Below, one piece after another: positions 53,420-61,219 of a stretch of DNA of 64,000 nt. The translations under genes were made by a program, and so were the position numbers. Under the pieces are notes generated by a model. It was not told the DNA's origin. It ran no database searches and saw only the letters and a list, made by a program, of their open reading frames with translations. This DNA is from Alistipes indistinctus YIT 12060 (GTDB lineage Bacteria; Bacteroidota; Bacteroidia; Bacteroidales; Rikenellaceae), in assembly GCF_025144995.1 (NCBI RefSeq), contig NZ_CP102250.1:310001-374000 (forward strand), read 5' to 3'. Positions within the stretch are counted from its first letter, which is position 1. Each line of letters opens with the position of its first letter.

Positions 53420-54181
53420 CTAATCGATCATTTCTATGGCCGAGGCTTCGATCCAACCTTTGTTGCCGTCCGAGATGATAATTTCGCGGAAATCACCCAG
53501 GGAGTCCTTGACCGTTACTTTCGTCCCTTCATGCAGGACGAAAATATCTTTGCTCGATCGGTCCGGGGAACTTTTGACCGGGGCTGCATTGCTCATGATG
53601 ATCGCACCGTTCGGCCGCATCAGGATTTTGCGTTGTGCACCTGCAAAAATAGCCGTCATTATAAACAGTGCTATCATACCCAAGACTCCGTAAAACCCCG
53701 CTTTGCGCCACTTGACGCCTCCGCTCAGCAGGTAGATCAGCAACGCTGCGAGCATGGCGGAAAAACAGATCAGGCTCAGTCCCGCCCACGCGTTACTGGT
53801 CAGGCCCGAACGCAGTTCTGCCATCCAGCGGTGGACAAAGAAAGTCGGAACGACGTCGATTTTATCCTGCACATAGGTGTTCGCAATTCCCAGATTGTAA
53901 AGGACATCTTCATCCGAAGGAGAGAGTCTCAGTGCGCGGTTGTAATTGACGATGGCTTTGCCGGTCATCCCGCGTTTGAAATAGGCGTTTCCGAGGTTCA
54001 GGTAAAGTTGGTCGCTTTCGTAACCCTGTGCGCGAATCGACTCGTAATCTTTTACCGCCTCCTGGTAGTTTTCGTTGATGTATGCCGTGTTGGCCGACTC
54101 CCACAGTTGTTCCGGCGTCTGTGCCGTTGCATGCAAGCCTGTGGCGAGTAAAATGGCCGTAACAAATAAATACCTTTTCAT
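53420..54181 (-). CDS. BatE-like TPR and SH3 protein
   Basis: 253 residues with a signal peptide. Two to three TPRs (AYINENYQEAVKDYESI; YLNLGNAYFKRGMTGKAIVNYNRAL), two membrane segments, then an SH3b-like C-terminus (SSPDRSSKDIFVLHEGTKVTV). The Bacteroides aerotolerance BatE arrangement; follows batD by 5 bp. Confidence 0.8.
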   Translation of the reverse strand: MKRYLFVTAILLATGLHATAQTPEQLWESANTAYINENYQEAVKDYESIRAQGYESDQLYLNLGNAYFKRGMTGKAIVNYNRALRLSPSDEDVLYNLGIANTYVQDKIDVVPTFFVHRWMAELRSGLTSNAWAGLSLICFSAMLAALLIYLLSGGVKWRKAGFYGVLGMIALFIMTAIFAGAQRKILMRPNGAIIMSNAAPVKSSPDRSSKDIFVLHEGTKVTVKDSLGDFREIIISDGNKGWIEASAIEMID

Positions 54182-54186
54182 CGACC

Positions 54187-56043
54187 TTACTTTTTAATCA
54201 GCGATTCGAATTTCGACAGCATCTTCACCGCACCGTTGTAGATTTCGGTCATCTGTCCAGACGACGAGGGCGAATATTGCGCGTACTCGCAGTCGGAAAT
54301 GATCTCGATGAAGCGGTTGATATATTCGGCATCAACCGAACGCTTGAGCAACTCTTCCCGGATATTGTCTTTGGTGAGGTTGGCCACGGGAATGTTCAGC
54401 TTGTCGCTCATGTAGCCCCACAGTGCCTTGAGCATCTCTTCGTAGAAAGGCTTCTCTTCGTCGGCCGTCATGTATCCCAGTGCGGCTTTGAGGCGTTGGA
54501 GCGCTACTTTATTGGCCCTCTTATGGCGGACCAGAGAGGTGTTTTGCAACTCTTTCAAGTGCTTGCGCAGGTAGAAGTACAGGGCGGCTGTGATTGTTGT
54601 CAGCACGGCCAGTGCCAGCCAATAGGCCCAGCTGCCGAAGTAAAGGTGCCCCCGGCGGTGGAACTGAGATTCGCCGATGCGGATAAAACGGATGTCCTTG
54701 TCCAGTATCTTCAGGTCTTCCTTGCTGACGCCGCTGATAACCCCGGTTCCGGCCGATGTTCCGCCGGTCGAATCCGGCTTGATTTCGACGTTTTGCTGCG
54801 GAGCCGATAACGTCACGTATTTCGCCTGTTCCGGATCGAAATAGGAGAACTCGACGGGACCTACGCTGTAAGAGCCTTCGGCCCGGGGAATGAACGGATA
54901 GTCGAACTGCCGGTAACCGGTGATTCCGTTGCCGTTATGGGTCAGGCTCTCAGTGGTTTTCATGTTGTACTGCTCGAAGGACGAAGGCATCGTCACTTTC
55001 GGGGCCTGGATCAGCGGCAGGTTGCCGTTGCCCGAAATCTTGAGCTGGTAGACACCCGACGAGTTGGCGGCCAGCACATCGTGGTCGAGGTCGCCTTGCA
55101 TCTGGAACCTGCCTACCGCACCGTTGAACGACGCGGGGGCCCCGGTCGGGAAATCCTTCACCGTTATTTGGATCGGGGCCGCGGTGAGGGTTTTACGCAC
55201 CTCTTCGACACTCTGTCCGTTGCCGAAGAAGTTGTCGAACAGCGAACCGCCTTGCGGATTTTGTGTGACGATCTGCGCGATGACGGTCAGGCTGAATTGT
55301 TCGATGTAAAGTTTTCCGAGCTGTTGGGGATAGAGCAGTGTCTCCTTGATGACTCGCGCGTCGTATACCTTGCCTTTGTAGGTTTCACGCTGCCATTTGT
55401 AGCCGTCCACATTGAGCTCCTGGGCCCAGAAGCCGTTGAATGCGGGATAAGTGGCTTTTTCAATGCCGCTCATCGGCACGCGCGTATAGAGTTTAAAAGT
55501 CGCTTTGACCGGCTGGCCTTTGTACACCTCGTTGCGGTTCACACTGACACGCACCAACATGTCGTCGGCGGCGACTCCTGCTGCCGGACGCCGTGATGCG
55601 GCTCCCTCCCCTTTCGATACGGTTCCCCCGCCCTGCTGCGGCATTGCATCGGCCGCTACCACTTCGATGGTCTGGGGCTGTGACGAATACGCCTGGCCAT
55701 CGACCCGGACTATGGCCGGGGAAATTGTATACTTTCCGGGCTTATGGGCTTGCAGGACATAAGTGTAAGTCACTGAAACGGATTGTGTCACTTTGCCGTT
55801 GACGATGGAAACGGATTGTCCCTGGGCTGTGCTCGGACCCGCCAGTACCTCAAACTCGCCGAACGAAGCGGGAGGAGTGAAATGGTCGGGTTTTGCGTTC
55901 AGCACGAATTCGATACGGAACGGTTCGTCCACCGAGACGATCGCGGGAGTAGCGGCCTCGAATGAAACTTTCTGCGCAAGGGCCGGAACCCACAGGCAGA
56001 ACGAGAGAACAAGAACAAGTAGGTATTTCAGGCGGTGGGACAT
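54187..56043 (-). CDS. batD: BatD-like protein
   Basis: 618 residues from MSHRLKYLLVLV; longer upstream frame is discarded because this Met gives a clear signal peptide (VPALAQ). Repeated immunoglobulin-like domains (KVSFEAATPAIVSVDEPFRI; VRVSVNRNEVYKGQPVKATF), a membrane helix near residue 460 and a cytoplasmic C-terminal helical domain. Part of the bat operon of oxygen-stress genes. Confidence 0.85.
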   Translation of the reverse strand: MSHRLKYLLVLVLSFCLWVPALAQKVSFEAATPAIVSVDEPFRIEFVLNAKPDHFTPPASFGEFEVLAGPSTAQGQSVSIVNGKVTQSVSVTYTYVLQAHKPGKYTISPAIVRVDGQAYSSQPQTIEVVAADAMPQQGGGTVSKGEGAASRRPAAGVAADDMLVRVSVNRNEVYKGQPVKATFKLYTRVPMSGIEKATYPAFNGFWAQELNVDGYKWQRETYKGKVYDARVIKETLLYPQQLGKLYIEQFSLTVIAQIVTQNPQGGSLFDNFFGNGQSVEEVRKTLTAAPIQITVKDFPTGAPASFNGAVGRFQMQGDLDHDVLAANSSGVYQLKISGNGNLPLIQAPKVTMPSSFEQYNMKTTESLTHNGNGITGYRQFDYPFIPRAEGSYSVGPVEFSYFDPEQAKYVTLSAPQQNVEIKPDSTGGTSAGTGVISGVSKEDLKILDKDIRFIRIGESQFHRRGHLYFGSWAYWLALAVLTTITAALYFYLRKHLKELQNTSLVRHKRANKVALQRLKAALGYMTADEEKPFYEEMLKALWGYMSDKLNIPVANLTKDNIREELLKRSVDAEYINRFIEIISDCEYAQYSPSSSGQMTEIYNGAVKMLSKFESLIKK

Positions 56044-56221
56044 GATGCTTTTTTCTTGTTTTAACCGCAAATTTAACTGTTTTTCCACAATCTGGCACAA
56101 CCGGCCGCGAATTTGTCGGACCGGTTTAATAAGCAACGCAAAGTTCTTTGTTTTTAGTATTGCCGGAAGTCGAAACGGTTCATTTTTTGTTATCTTTATC
56201 AGATCAATTAACAGAATAGAG

Positions 56222-57514
56222 ATGAAGACATTAAATATACCCCAAACCGAACAAAAGCGGGTCGTAGTCGTCGGCGGCGGTTTTGCCGGACTGACCTTGG
56301 TACAGAAACTACGCAAGAGTAATTATCAGGTCGTACTGGTCGATCAGAATAATTTCCACCTGTTCAAGCCTCTGCTCTATCAAGTGGCGAGCGCCGGGCT
56401 CGACGAAAGCGACATCGCTTTCCCGTTCCGCCGGGTATTCCAGACGCGGCGCAACGTCAATTTCCGCTTGGGGCGCATGCTTCGCGTGAAACCCGAAGAG
56501 AACCTGCTCGAAACTTCGACCGGTTCAGTTACTTATGATTACCTGGTGATCGCAACGGGATGCGTGCCGAACTTTTTCGGCATGGATCACATCGAACAGC
56601 GTTCGTGGCCGATGTCCGATATTGGCGACGCATTGCGTATCCGCAATTCCGTACTGCGCAACCTGGAAAAGGCCGTGATCGCTACCTCGGAAGAGGAGCG
56701 GAATGCCCTGCTGAACATTGTAATCGTAGGCGGCGGAGCTTCCGGCGTCGAGATTGCCGGGGCATTGGCCGAAATGCGCAGCTATATCGTGCCGAGAGAC
56801 TATCCGGGTGTCAATATATCGTCGATGCATATCTATCTGGTCGAAGGCCGGGATAAATTGTTGGCGACGATGTCGCCCGAAACGTCGAGCGACTGCCTTA
56901 AAGTGCTTGAAAAGAAAGGCGTCAACGTCATGTTGAATACCGCGGTCAAAGATTATCAGGACAACCGGGTGATTTTTGGCGACGGAACATCCATTCTGTC
57001 CGGCAACCTGATTTGGACCAGCGGTGTAAAAAGCGAGGCGGTCGAGGGGATCGGCAACAGCGAAAAGGAGCGTCGCGGCCGGATTCTGACAGACCGCTAT
57101 AACCGGGTGCAGGGCTTCGATAATATTTTTGCCATCGGCGATATCGCCATTACCGACGATCCGCAATATCCCGCAGGTTATCCCCAATTGGCCCGCGTAG
57201 CCATTTCACAGGGCGAACGGATCGCAGCTAACCTGATAGCCGTATCCAAAGGCAAGCCGATGGAACCGTACGAATACCGTTCGATCGGTGTGCTGGCTAC
57301 GGTCGGTCGCAACCGGGCTTTCGCCGAATGGGGGAAATTCCGGATCAAAGGCTTCATGGCGTGGTTGGCCTGGTGTTTCGTGCACATTCTTTTCCTACTC
57401 GGCGTGCAGAATAAAATCAAGGTGTTCAGCGGTTGGGTGTGGAACTATTTCGGCAAAGATTTGCCCGTCCGGCTGATTATCGGGTGCGGCGTTCCCTGCA
57501 AAGATGCCAAATAA
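56222..57514 (+). CDS. ndh: Type II NADH dehydrogenase (NDH-2)
   Basis: 430 residues from MKTLNIPQTE. FAD motif VVVVGGGFAGLTLV, NAD motif NIVIVGGGASGVEIAGALAE, FAIGDIA and a C-terminal hydrophobic anchor. A non-proton-pumping NADH:quinone oxidoreductase. Diverges from batD. Stop TAA. Confidence 0.9.
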   Translation: MKTLNIPQTEQKRVVVVGGGFAGLTLVQKLRKSNYQVVLVDQNNFHLFKPLLYQVASAGLDESDIAFPFRRVFQTRRNVNFRLGRMLRVKPEENLLETSTGSVTYDYLVIATGCVPNFFGMDHIEQRSWPMSDIGDALRIRNSVLRNLEKAVIATSEEERNALLNIVIVGGGASGVEIAGALAEMRSYIVPRDYPGVNISSMHIYLVEGRDKLLATMSPETSSDCLKVLEKKGVNVMLNTAVKDYQDNRVIFGDGTSILSGNLIWTSGVKSEAVEGIGNSEKERRGRILTDRYNRVQGFDNIFAIGDIAITDDPQYPAGYPQLARVAISQGERIAANLIAVSKGKPMEPYEYRSIGVLATVGRNRAFAEWGKFRIKGFMAWLAWCFVHILFLLGVQNKIKVFSGWVWNYFGKDLPVRLIIGCGVPCKDAK

Positions 57515-57519
57515 CCCGG

Positions 57520-57660
57520 GACTATCTTCAGAGCCAGGACGGTTGAAGGAACGTATTTTCCGTTTTCAATCGCATGGACCGTCTGGCGACTTACGCCGAT
57601 CATGTCGGCCTATTCGTCTTCCGTTTTTTCTTTTGAAAAGGCCACGGACAGCAATCCTGC
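57520..57660 (-). pseudogene. Remnant of an Xre-type HTH gene
   Basis: On the minus strand ADMIGVSRQTVHAIENGKYV is a recognisable 'LIGVSRQTI-AIE-GKY.PS' HTH core, but it is preceded by an in-frame TAG and has no usable start or end. A decayed transcription-factor gene in host DNA; here the stop is TAG, not TGA. Confidence 0.55.
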
Positions 57661-57801
57661 CATTGACAGTACCATCCGTAGCCTATCTGTTGTCACCGCA
57701 AAAGGCAAGTGTCACATTCCATTTTCTCTTGCCATGTGTTTATACTGATTTGTTGCGATTTGGTCTGCCTCGATTGTTTGAATTGAATACCTCATTGGCG
57801 G

Positions 57802-57853
57802 TTGCAAGAACGAAGCGGGCCGGATAAATACCCGGCCCGCTTCGTTCTTGCAA
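57802..57853. repeat. Long perfect inverted repeat downstream of yebC
   Basis: TTGCAAGAACGAAGCGGGCC and its complement pair over 22 bp with an 8-nt loop (ATAAATAC-type). It lies between the yebC stop and the HTH remnant. It lacks a T-run, so it may be a terminator variant or a REP-like element. Confidence 0.6.
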
Positions 57854-57878
57854 TGTCGTTTATATGCCGATTTTTCCT

Positions 57879-58613
57879 TTACTCGGCGCCATCCGTTTCC
57901 GATTCTTTCATGTTGTGGAAAACGTTGGTGACGTCATCGTCTTCTTCGAATTTCTCGATCAGTTTCTCGATCGATGCGCGTTGTTCGTCGGTCACCTCTT
58001 TCGTGTCGAGCGGAATGCGTTCGAATTCACCGCTGATCAGTTCGTAGTTGTGATCCTCGATGTATTTCTGGATTTTGCCGTATGCTTCGAAGCTGCCATA
58101 GATGACGATTTCGTTCTCGTCTGCGAATACTTCGTCCACGCCGCAGTCGATCAGCTCCAGTTCCAGTTCGTCGAGGTCGATGCCTTCGACTTTCGTAATT
58201 TTGAAGACGCACTTGTGATCGAACATGAAATCCACGGAACCGGTGGTGCCCAGCGATCCGCCCGCCTTATTGAAATAACTGCGGACATTGGCTACGGTGC
58301 GGGTCGAATTGTCGGTAGCGGTTTCGATGATCATGGCGATGCCGAACGGAGCGTAGCCTTCGTAGACCATCTCCTTGTAGTCGGCAGTGTCTTTCGATAC
58401 GGCGCGTTTGATAGCCCGCTCGACGTTCTCTTTGGGCATGTTCGCCGCCTTGGCATTCTGGATCAGCACACGCAGACGGGTGTTTCCCCCCGGGTCGGGT
58501 CCGGCCGCCTTGACGGCGATCTCAATTTCCTTGCCCAGCTTGGTGAAGGTGCGGGCCATGTTCCCCCAGCGTTTCAGCTTGCGTGCTTTGCGGTATTCGA
58601 ATGCTCTTCCCAT
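57879..58613 (-). CDS. YebC/PmpR family protein
   Basis: 244 residues. MGRAFEYRKARKLKRWGNMA and FTKLGKEIEIAVKAAGPDP, ANMPKENVERAIKRA, EGYAPFGIAMIIE and GTTGSVDFMFDHK are family hallmarks. Acts as a regulator and/or translation factor relieving ribosome stalling. Full length. Confidence 0.95.
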   Translation of the reverse strand: MGRAFEYRKARKLKRWGNMARTFTKLGKEIEIAVKAAGPDPGGNTRLRVLIQNAKAANMPKENVERAIKRAVSKDTADYKEMVYEGYAPFGIAMIIETATDNSTRTVANVRSYFNKAGGSLGTTGSVDFMFDHKCVFKITKVEGIDLDELELELIDCGVDEVFADENEIVIYGSFEAYGKIQKYIEDHNYELISGEFERIPLDTKEVTDEQRASIEKLIEKFEEDDDVTNVFHNMKESETDGAE

Positions 58614-58711
58614 ATGGTTGTTTGGTTTAATTTTTGATTTTTAAATATACAAAGCTATATCCTTTTAGCGAAAAAGGCAAAAAAATGTCTATTTTTGTCA
58701 GGTTTAACACG

Positions 58712-59287
58712 ATGGCCATGACTTTGGACGAACAGATCAATCAAGCGCTGGAAGTGCTTCGCCGCGGGGGAATCATCCTCTATCCCACCGATACGGTTTG
58801 GGGTATCGGATGCGATGCGACGAATCCGGAAGCGGTCGGGAAAATATATGCACTGAAAAAGAGTGAAAACAAAAAGAGCATGCTGGTGCTGCTCGACCAG
58901 ATCGAAAAGGTGTCGCTTTATATCCAGAAGGTACCGGACGTAGCGTGGCAGTTGTACGAAGTGGCGGACAAGCCGCTGACGCTGATTCTACCCGAGGCGC
59001 GCGGCGTAGCGGCTAACCTGATTCCCGAAGAAGGAACGCTCGGGATCCGCATTGCCGACCATGAGTTCTGCAAACGTTTGATCCGCAAATTGCGCAAACC
59101 GTTGGTTTCGACCTCGGCCAATATTACCGGCCAACCCACTCCGGCCACTTTCAGCGAAATTTCGAAAGAGATCGTCGACGGCGTCGATTTGGTCATTGAT
59201 CCGCAGTTCGACGAGCATCCGACGCATAAAGCGTCGTCGATCCTGATGGTCGGCATAGATGGTGAAATCAAAATTATCCGGGCCTGA
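58712..59287 (+). CDS. tsaC: L-threonylcarbamoyladenylate synthase (TsaC/Sua5)
   Basis: 191 residues. GGIILYPTDTVWGIGCDATN, KKSENKKSMLVLLD, PLVSTSANITGQPTP define the YrdC domain. Makes the precursor of t6A37 in ANN-decoding tRNAs. Ends in TGA with the next start two bases later, so TGA acts as a stop in the host. Confidence 0.9.
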   Translation: MAMTLDEQINQALEVLRRGGIILYPTDTVWGIGCDATNPEAVGKIYALKKSENKKSMLVLLDQIEKVSLYIQKVPDVAWQLYEVADKPLTLILPEARGVAANLIPEEGTLGIRIADHEFCKRLIRKLRKPLVSTSANITGQPTPATFSEISKEIVDGVDLVIDPQFDEHPTHKASSILMVGIDGEIKIIRA

Positions 59288-59289
59288 CG

Positions 59290-59685
59290 ATGACAACGAC
59301 TCCGATCCAGATGCGTTTTGCCGATGTCGATATGCTGGGACATGTCAACAACGTCAACCAGCAGCACTATTTCGACGTGGGTAAAAGCGATTTCTTCGCG
59401 CAGGTGCTCGATCCTGCGCCCAATTGGAAACAAGAGGGACTGATTACCGTTTCGACCTATAACGACTATCTGGCCCAGATCCGTTACGGAGAGCCGATTG
59501 CCGTGCTGACCCGCATCGAGAAGGTCGGGAACAAAAGTTTTACGCTTTTCCAGCAGATTGTCAATACCGCGACACAAGAGGTGAAAACCCAGAGCCGTTC
59601 CGTGCTGGTCGCTTTTGATTTCGTGGCCCAAGTATCCATTCCGTTGTTAGAGCCGTGGCGGAAAAGTTTCGGAAAACAACTTTAA
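59290..59685 (+). CDS. Acyl-CoA thioesterase (hotdog fold)
   Basis: 131 residues. MRFADVDMLGHVNNVNQQHYFD is the 4HBT active-site pattern (Asp-x-x-x-His-Val-Asn). Cotranscribed with tsaC (2-bp gap). Hydrolyses acyl-CoA; substrate unknown. Stop TAA. Confidence 0.85.
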   Translation: MTTTPIQMRFADVDMLGHVNNVNQQHYFDVGKSDFFAQVLDPAPNWKQEGLITVSTYNDYLAQIRYGEPIAVLTRIEKVGNKSFTLFQQIVNTATQEVKTQSRSVLVAFDFVAQVSIPLLEPWRKSFGKQL

Positions 59686-59727
59686 AACTTGTACCGTTAA
59701 CCACGGGTGAATAATCTTCCTGTCAAA

Positions 59728-59776
59728 ATAACAACCGGAGACTTACTTCTTTGCAGCAAAGTCTCCGGTTGTTATT
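59728..59776. terminator. Terminator between thioesterase and glyA
   Basis: AATAACAACCGGAGACTT/AGTCTCCGGTTGTTATT arms between the convergent genes; T-rich on both outer sides. Confidence 0.8.
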
Positions 59777-59802
59777 TGTCTTTTTGTCAGGTAAACAGAT
59801 TT

Positions 59803-61083
59803 TTACCACGCGAACAGCGGGTAGTTTTTCATCAGGGCATTGACCTCTTTGCGTACCTGGGCGATATTGTCCGGATTTTCGGGTTCGTTCAGGACACGGT
59901 CGATGAAATCGACGATCTGATCCATCTGTGTCTCTTTCAGTCCACGGGTCGTGATGGCCGGGGCACCCACACGGATACCGGAGGTCTGGAACGGGGAGCG
60001 CGAGTCGAAGGGCACCATATTTTTGTTGGTCGTAATATCGGCCTGTACCAGCACCTTTTCGGCTGCCTTGCCGGTCAATTCCGGGAATTTCGTGCGCAGG
60101 TCGATCAGCAGCAGGTGGTTGTCCGTGCCGCCCGAAACGATCTTATATCCCCGCTTGGCAAATGCTTCGGCCATGGCTGCGGCATTTTTCTTGACTTGAG
60201 TCTGGTATTCCTTGTAGGACGGTTCGAGTGCTTCGCCGAATGCGACGGCCTTGGCTGCAATCACATGTTCCAGCGGACCGCCCTGGATGCCGGGGAATAC
60301 GGCAGAGTTGAGCATCGCCGACATTTTCTTGATTTCGCCCTTCGGGGTCTTAACGCCCCACGGATTGTCGAAGTCTTTCCCCATCAGGATAACGCCGCCG
60401 CGCGGCCCGCGCAGGGTTTTGTGCGTTGTCGAGGTGACGATGTGCGCATATTTGACCGGGTTGTCGAGCAGTCCGGCGGCGATCAGACCTGCCGTATGCG
60501 CCATGTCGATCATCAGCAAAGCCCCGACCTTGTCGGCGATTTCACGCATCCGCTTATAATCCCATTCGCGGCTGTAAGCCGATGCCCCGCCGATAATCAT
60601 TTTGGGTTTGTGCTCCAGAGCGAGCCGTTCCATGGCATCGTAGTCGACCGTCCCGGTCTCTTCGGAGAGTTTGTAACCGATGGCTTTGTAGAGAAGGCCT
60701 GAGGTGTTGACGGGCGAACCGTGCGAAAGGTGGCCGCCGTGTGCGAGGTCGAGTCCCATGAAGGTGTCTCCCGGTTGGAGTACGGTGAAAAAGACGGCCA
60801 TATTGGCTTGAGCTCCCGAGTGCGGCTGTACGTTGGCATACTCGGCGCCGAACAGTTTGCAGAGCCGATCTATAGCCAGTTGTTCCACCTGGTCTACGAC
60901 CTGGCAGCCGCCGTAATAACGTGCGCCGGGATAGCCCTCGGCGTATTTGTTGGTCAGTACCGAGCCCATAGCCTGCATCACCTGGTCGCTCACGAAGTTC
61001 TCCGAAGCGATCAGCTCGATACCTTGCATCTGGCGCTGTTTTTCCTGTTCGATCAGATCGAAAAGTTTGGTGTCTTTAGTCAT
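59803..61083 (-). CDS. glyA: Serine hydroxymethyltransferase
   Basis: 426 residues. [33 protein letters not shown], the PLP-Lys in [14 protein letters not shown] and full-length C-terminal domain. Converts serine and THF into glycine and methylene-THF. Highly conserved. Confidence 0.95.
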   Translation of the reverse strand: MTKDTKLFDLIEQEKQRQMQGIELIASENFVSDQVMQAMGSVLTNKYAEGYPGARYYGGCQVVDQVEQLAIDRLCKLFGAEYANVQPHSGAQANMAVFFTVLQPGDTFMGLDLAHGGHLSHGSPVNTSGLLYKAIGYKLSEETGTVDYDAMERLALEHKPKMIIGGASAYSREWDYKRMREIADKVGALLMIDMAHTAGLIAAGLLDNPVKYAHIVTSTTHKTLRGPRGGVILMGKDFDNPWGVKTPKGEIKKMSAMLNSAVFPGIQGGPLEHVIAAKAVAFGEALEPSYKEYQTQVKKNAAAMAEAFAKRGYKIVSGGTDNHLLLIDLRTKFPELTGKAAEKVLVQADITTNKNMVPFDSRSPFQTSGIRVGAPAITTRGLKETQMDQIVDFIDRVLNEPENPDNIAQVRKEVNALMKNYPLFAW

Positions 61084-61132
61084 TGCCGGTGAGGATTATG
61101 AATTTTGCTGTTGAATGCACCAAAGGTAAGAA

Positions 61133-61162
61133 AAAAGAGGAGAACAAACGCTCCTCTTTTTC
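61133..61162. terminator. Terminator-like hairpin between glyA and GH2 gene
   Basis: AGAGGAG/CTCCTCT stem flanked by A- and T-runs just past the GH2 stop and before the glyA start. Confidence 0.7.
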
Positions 61163-61219
61163 CATTTTCGTCTATTTGTCCGCAGGAAGTGTCCCCATGC
61201 CGGAAAAATGCCGTTGCTG

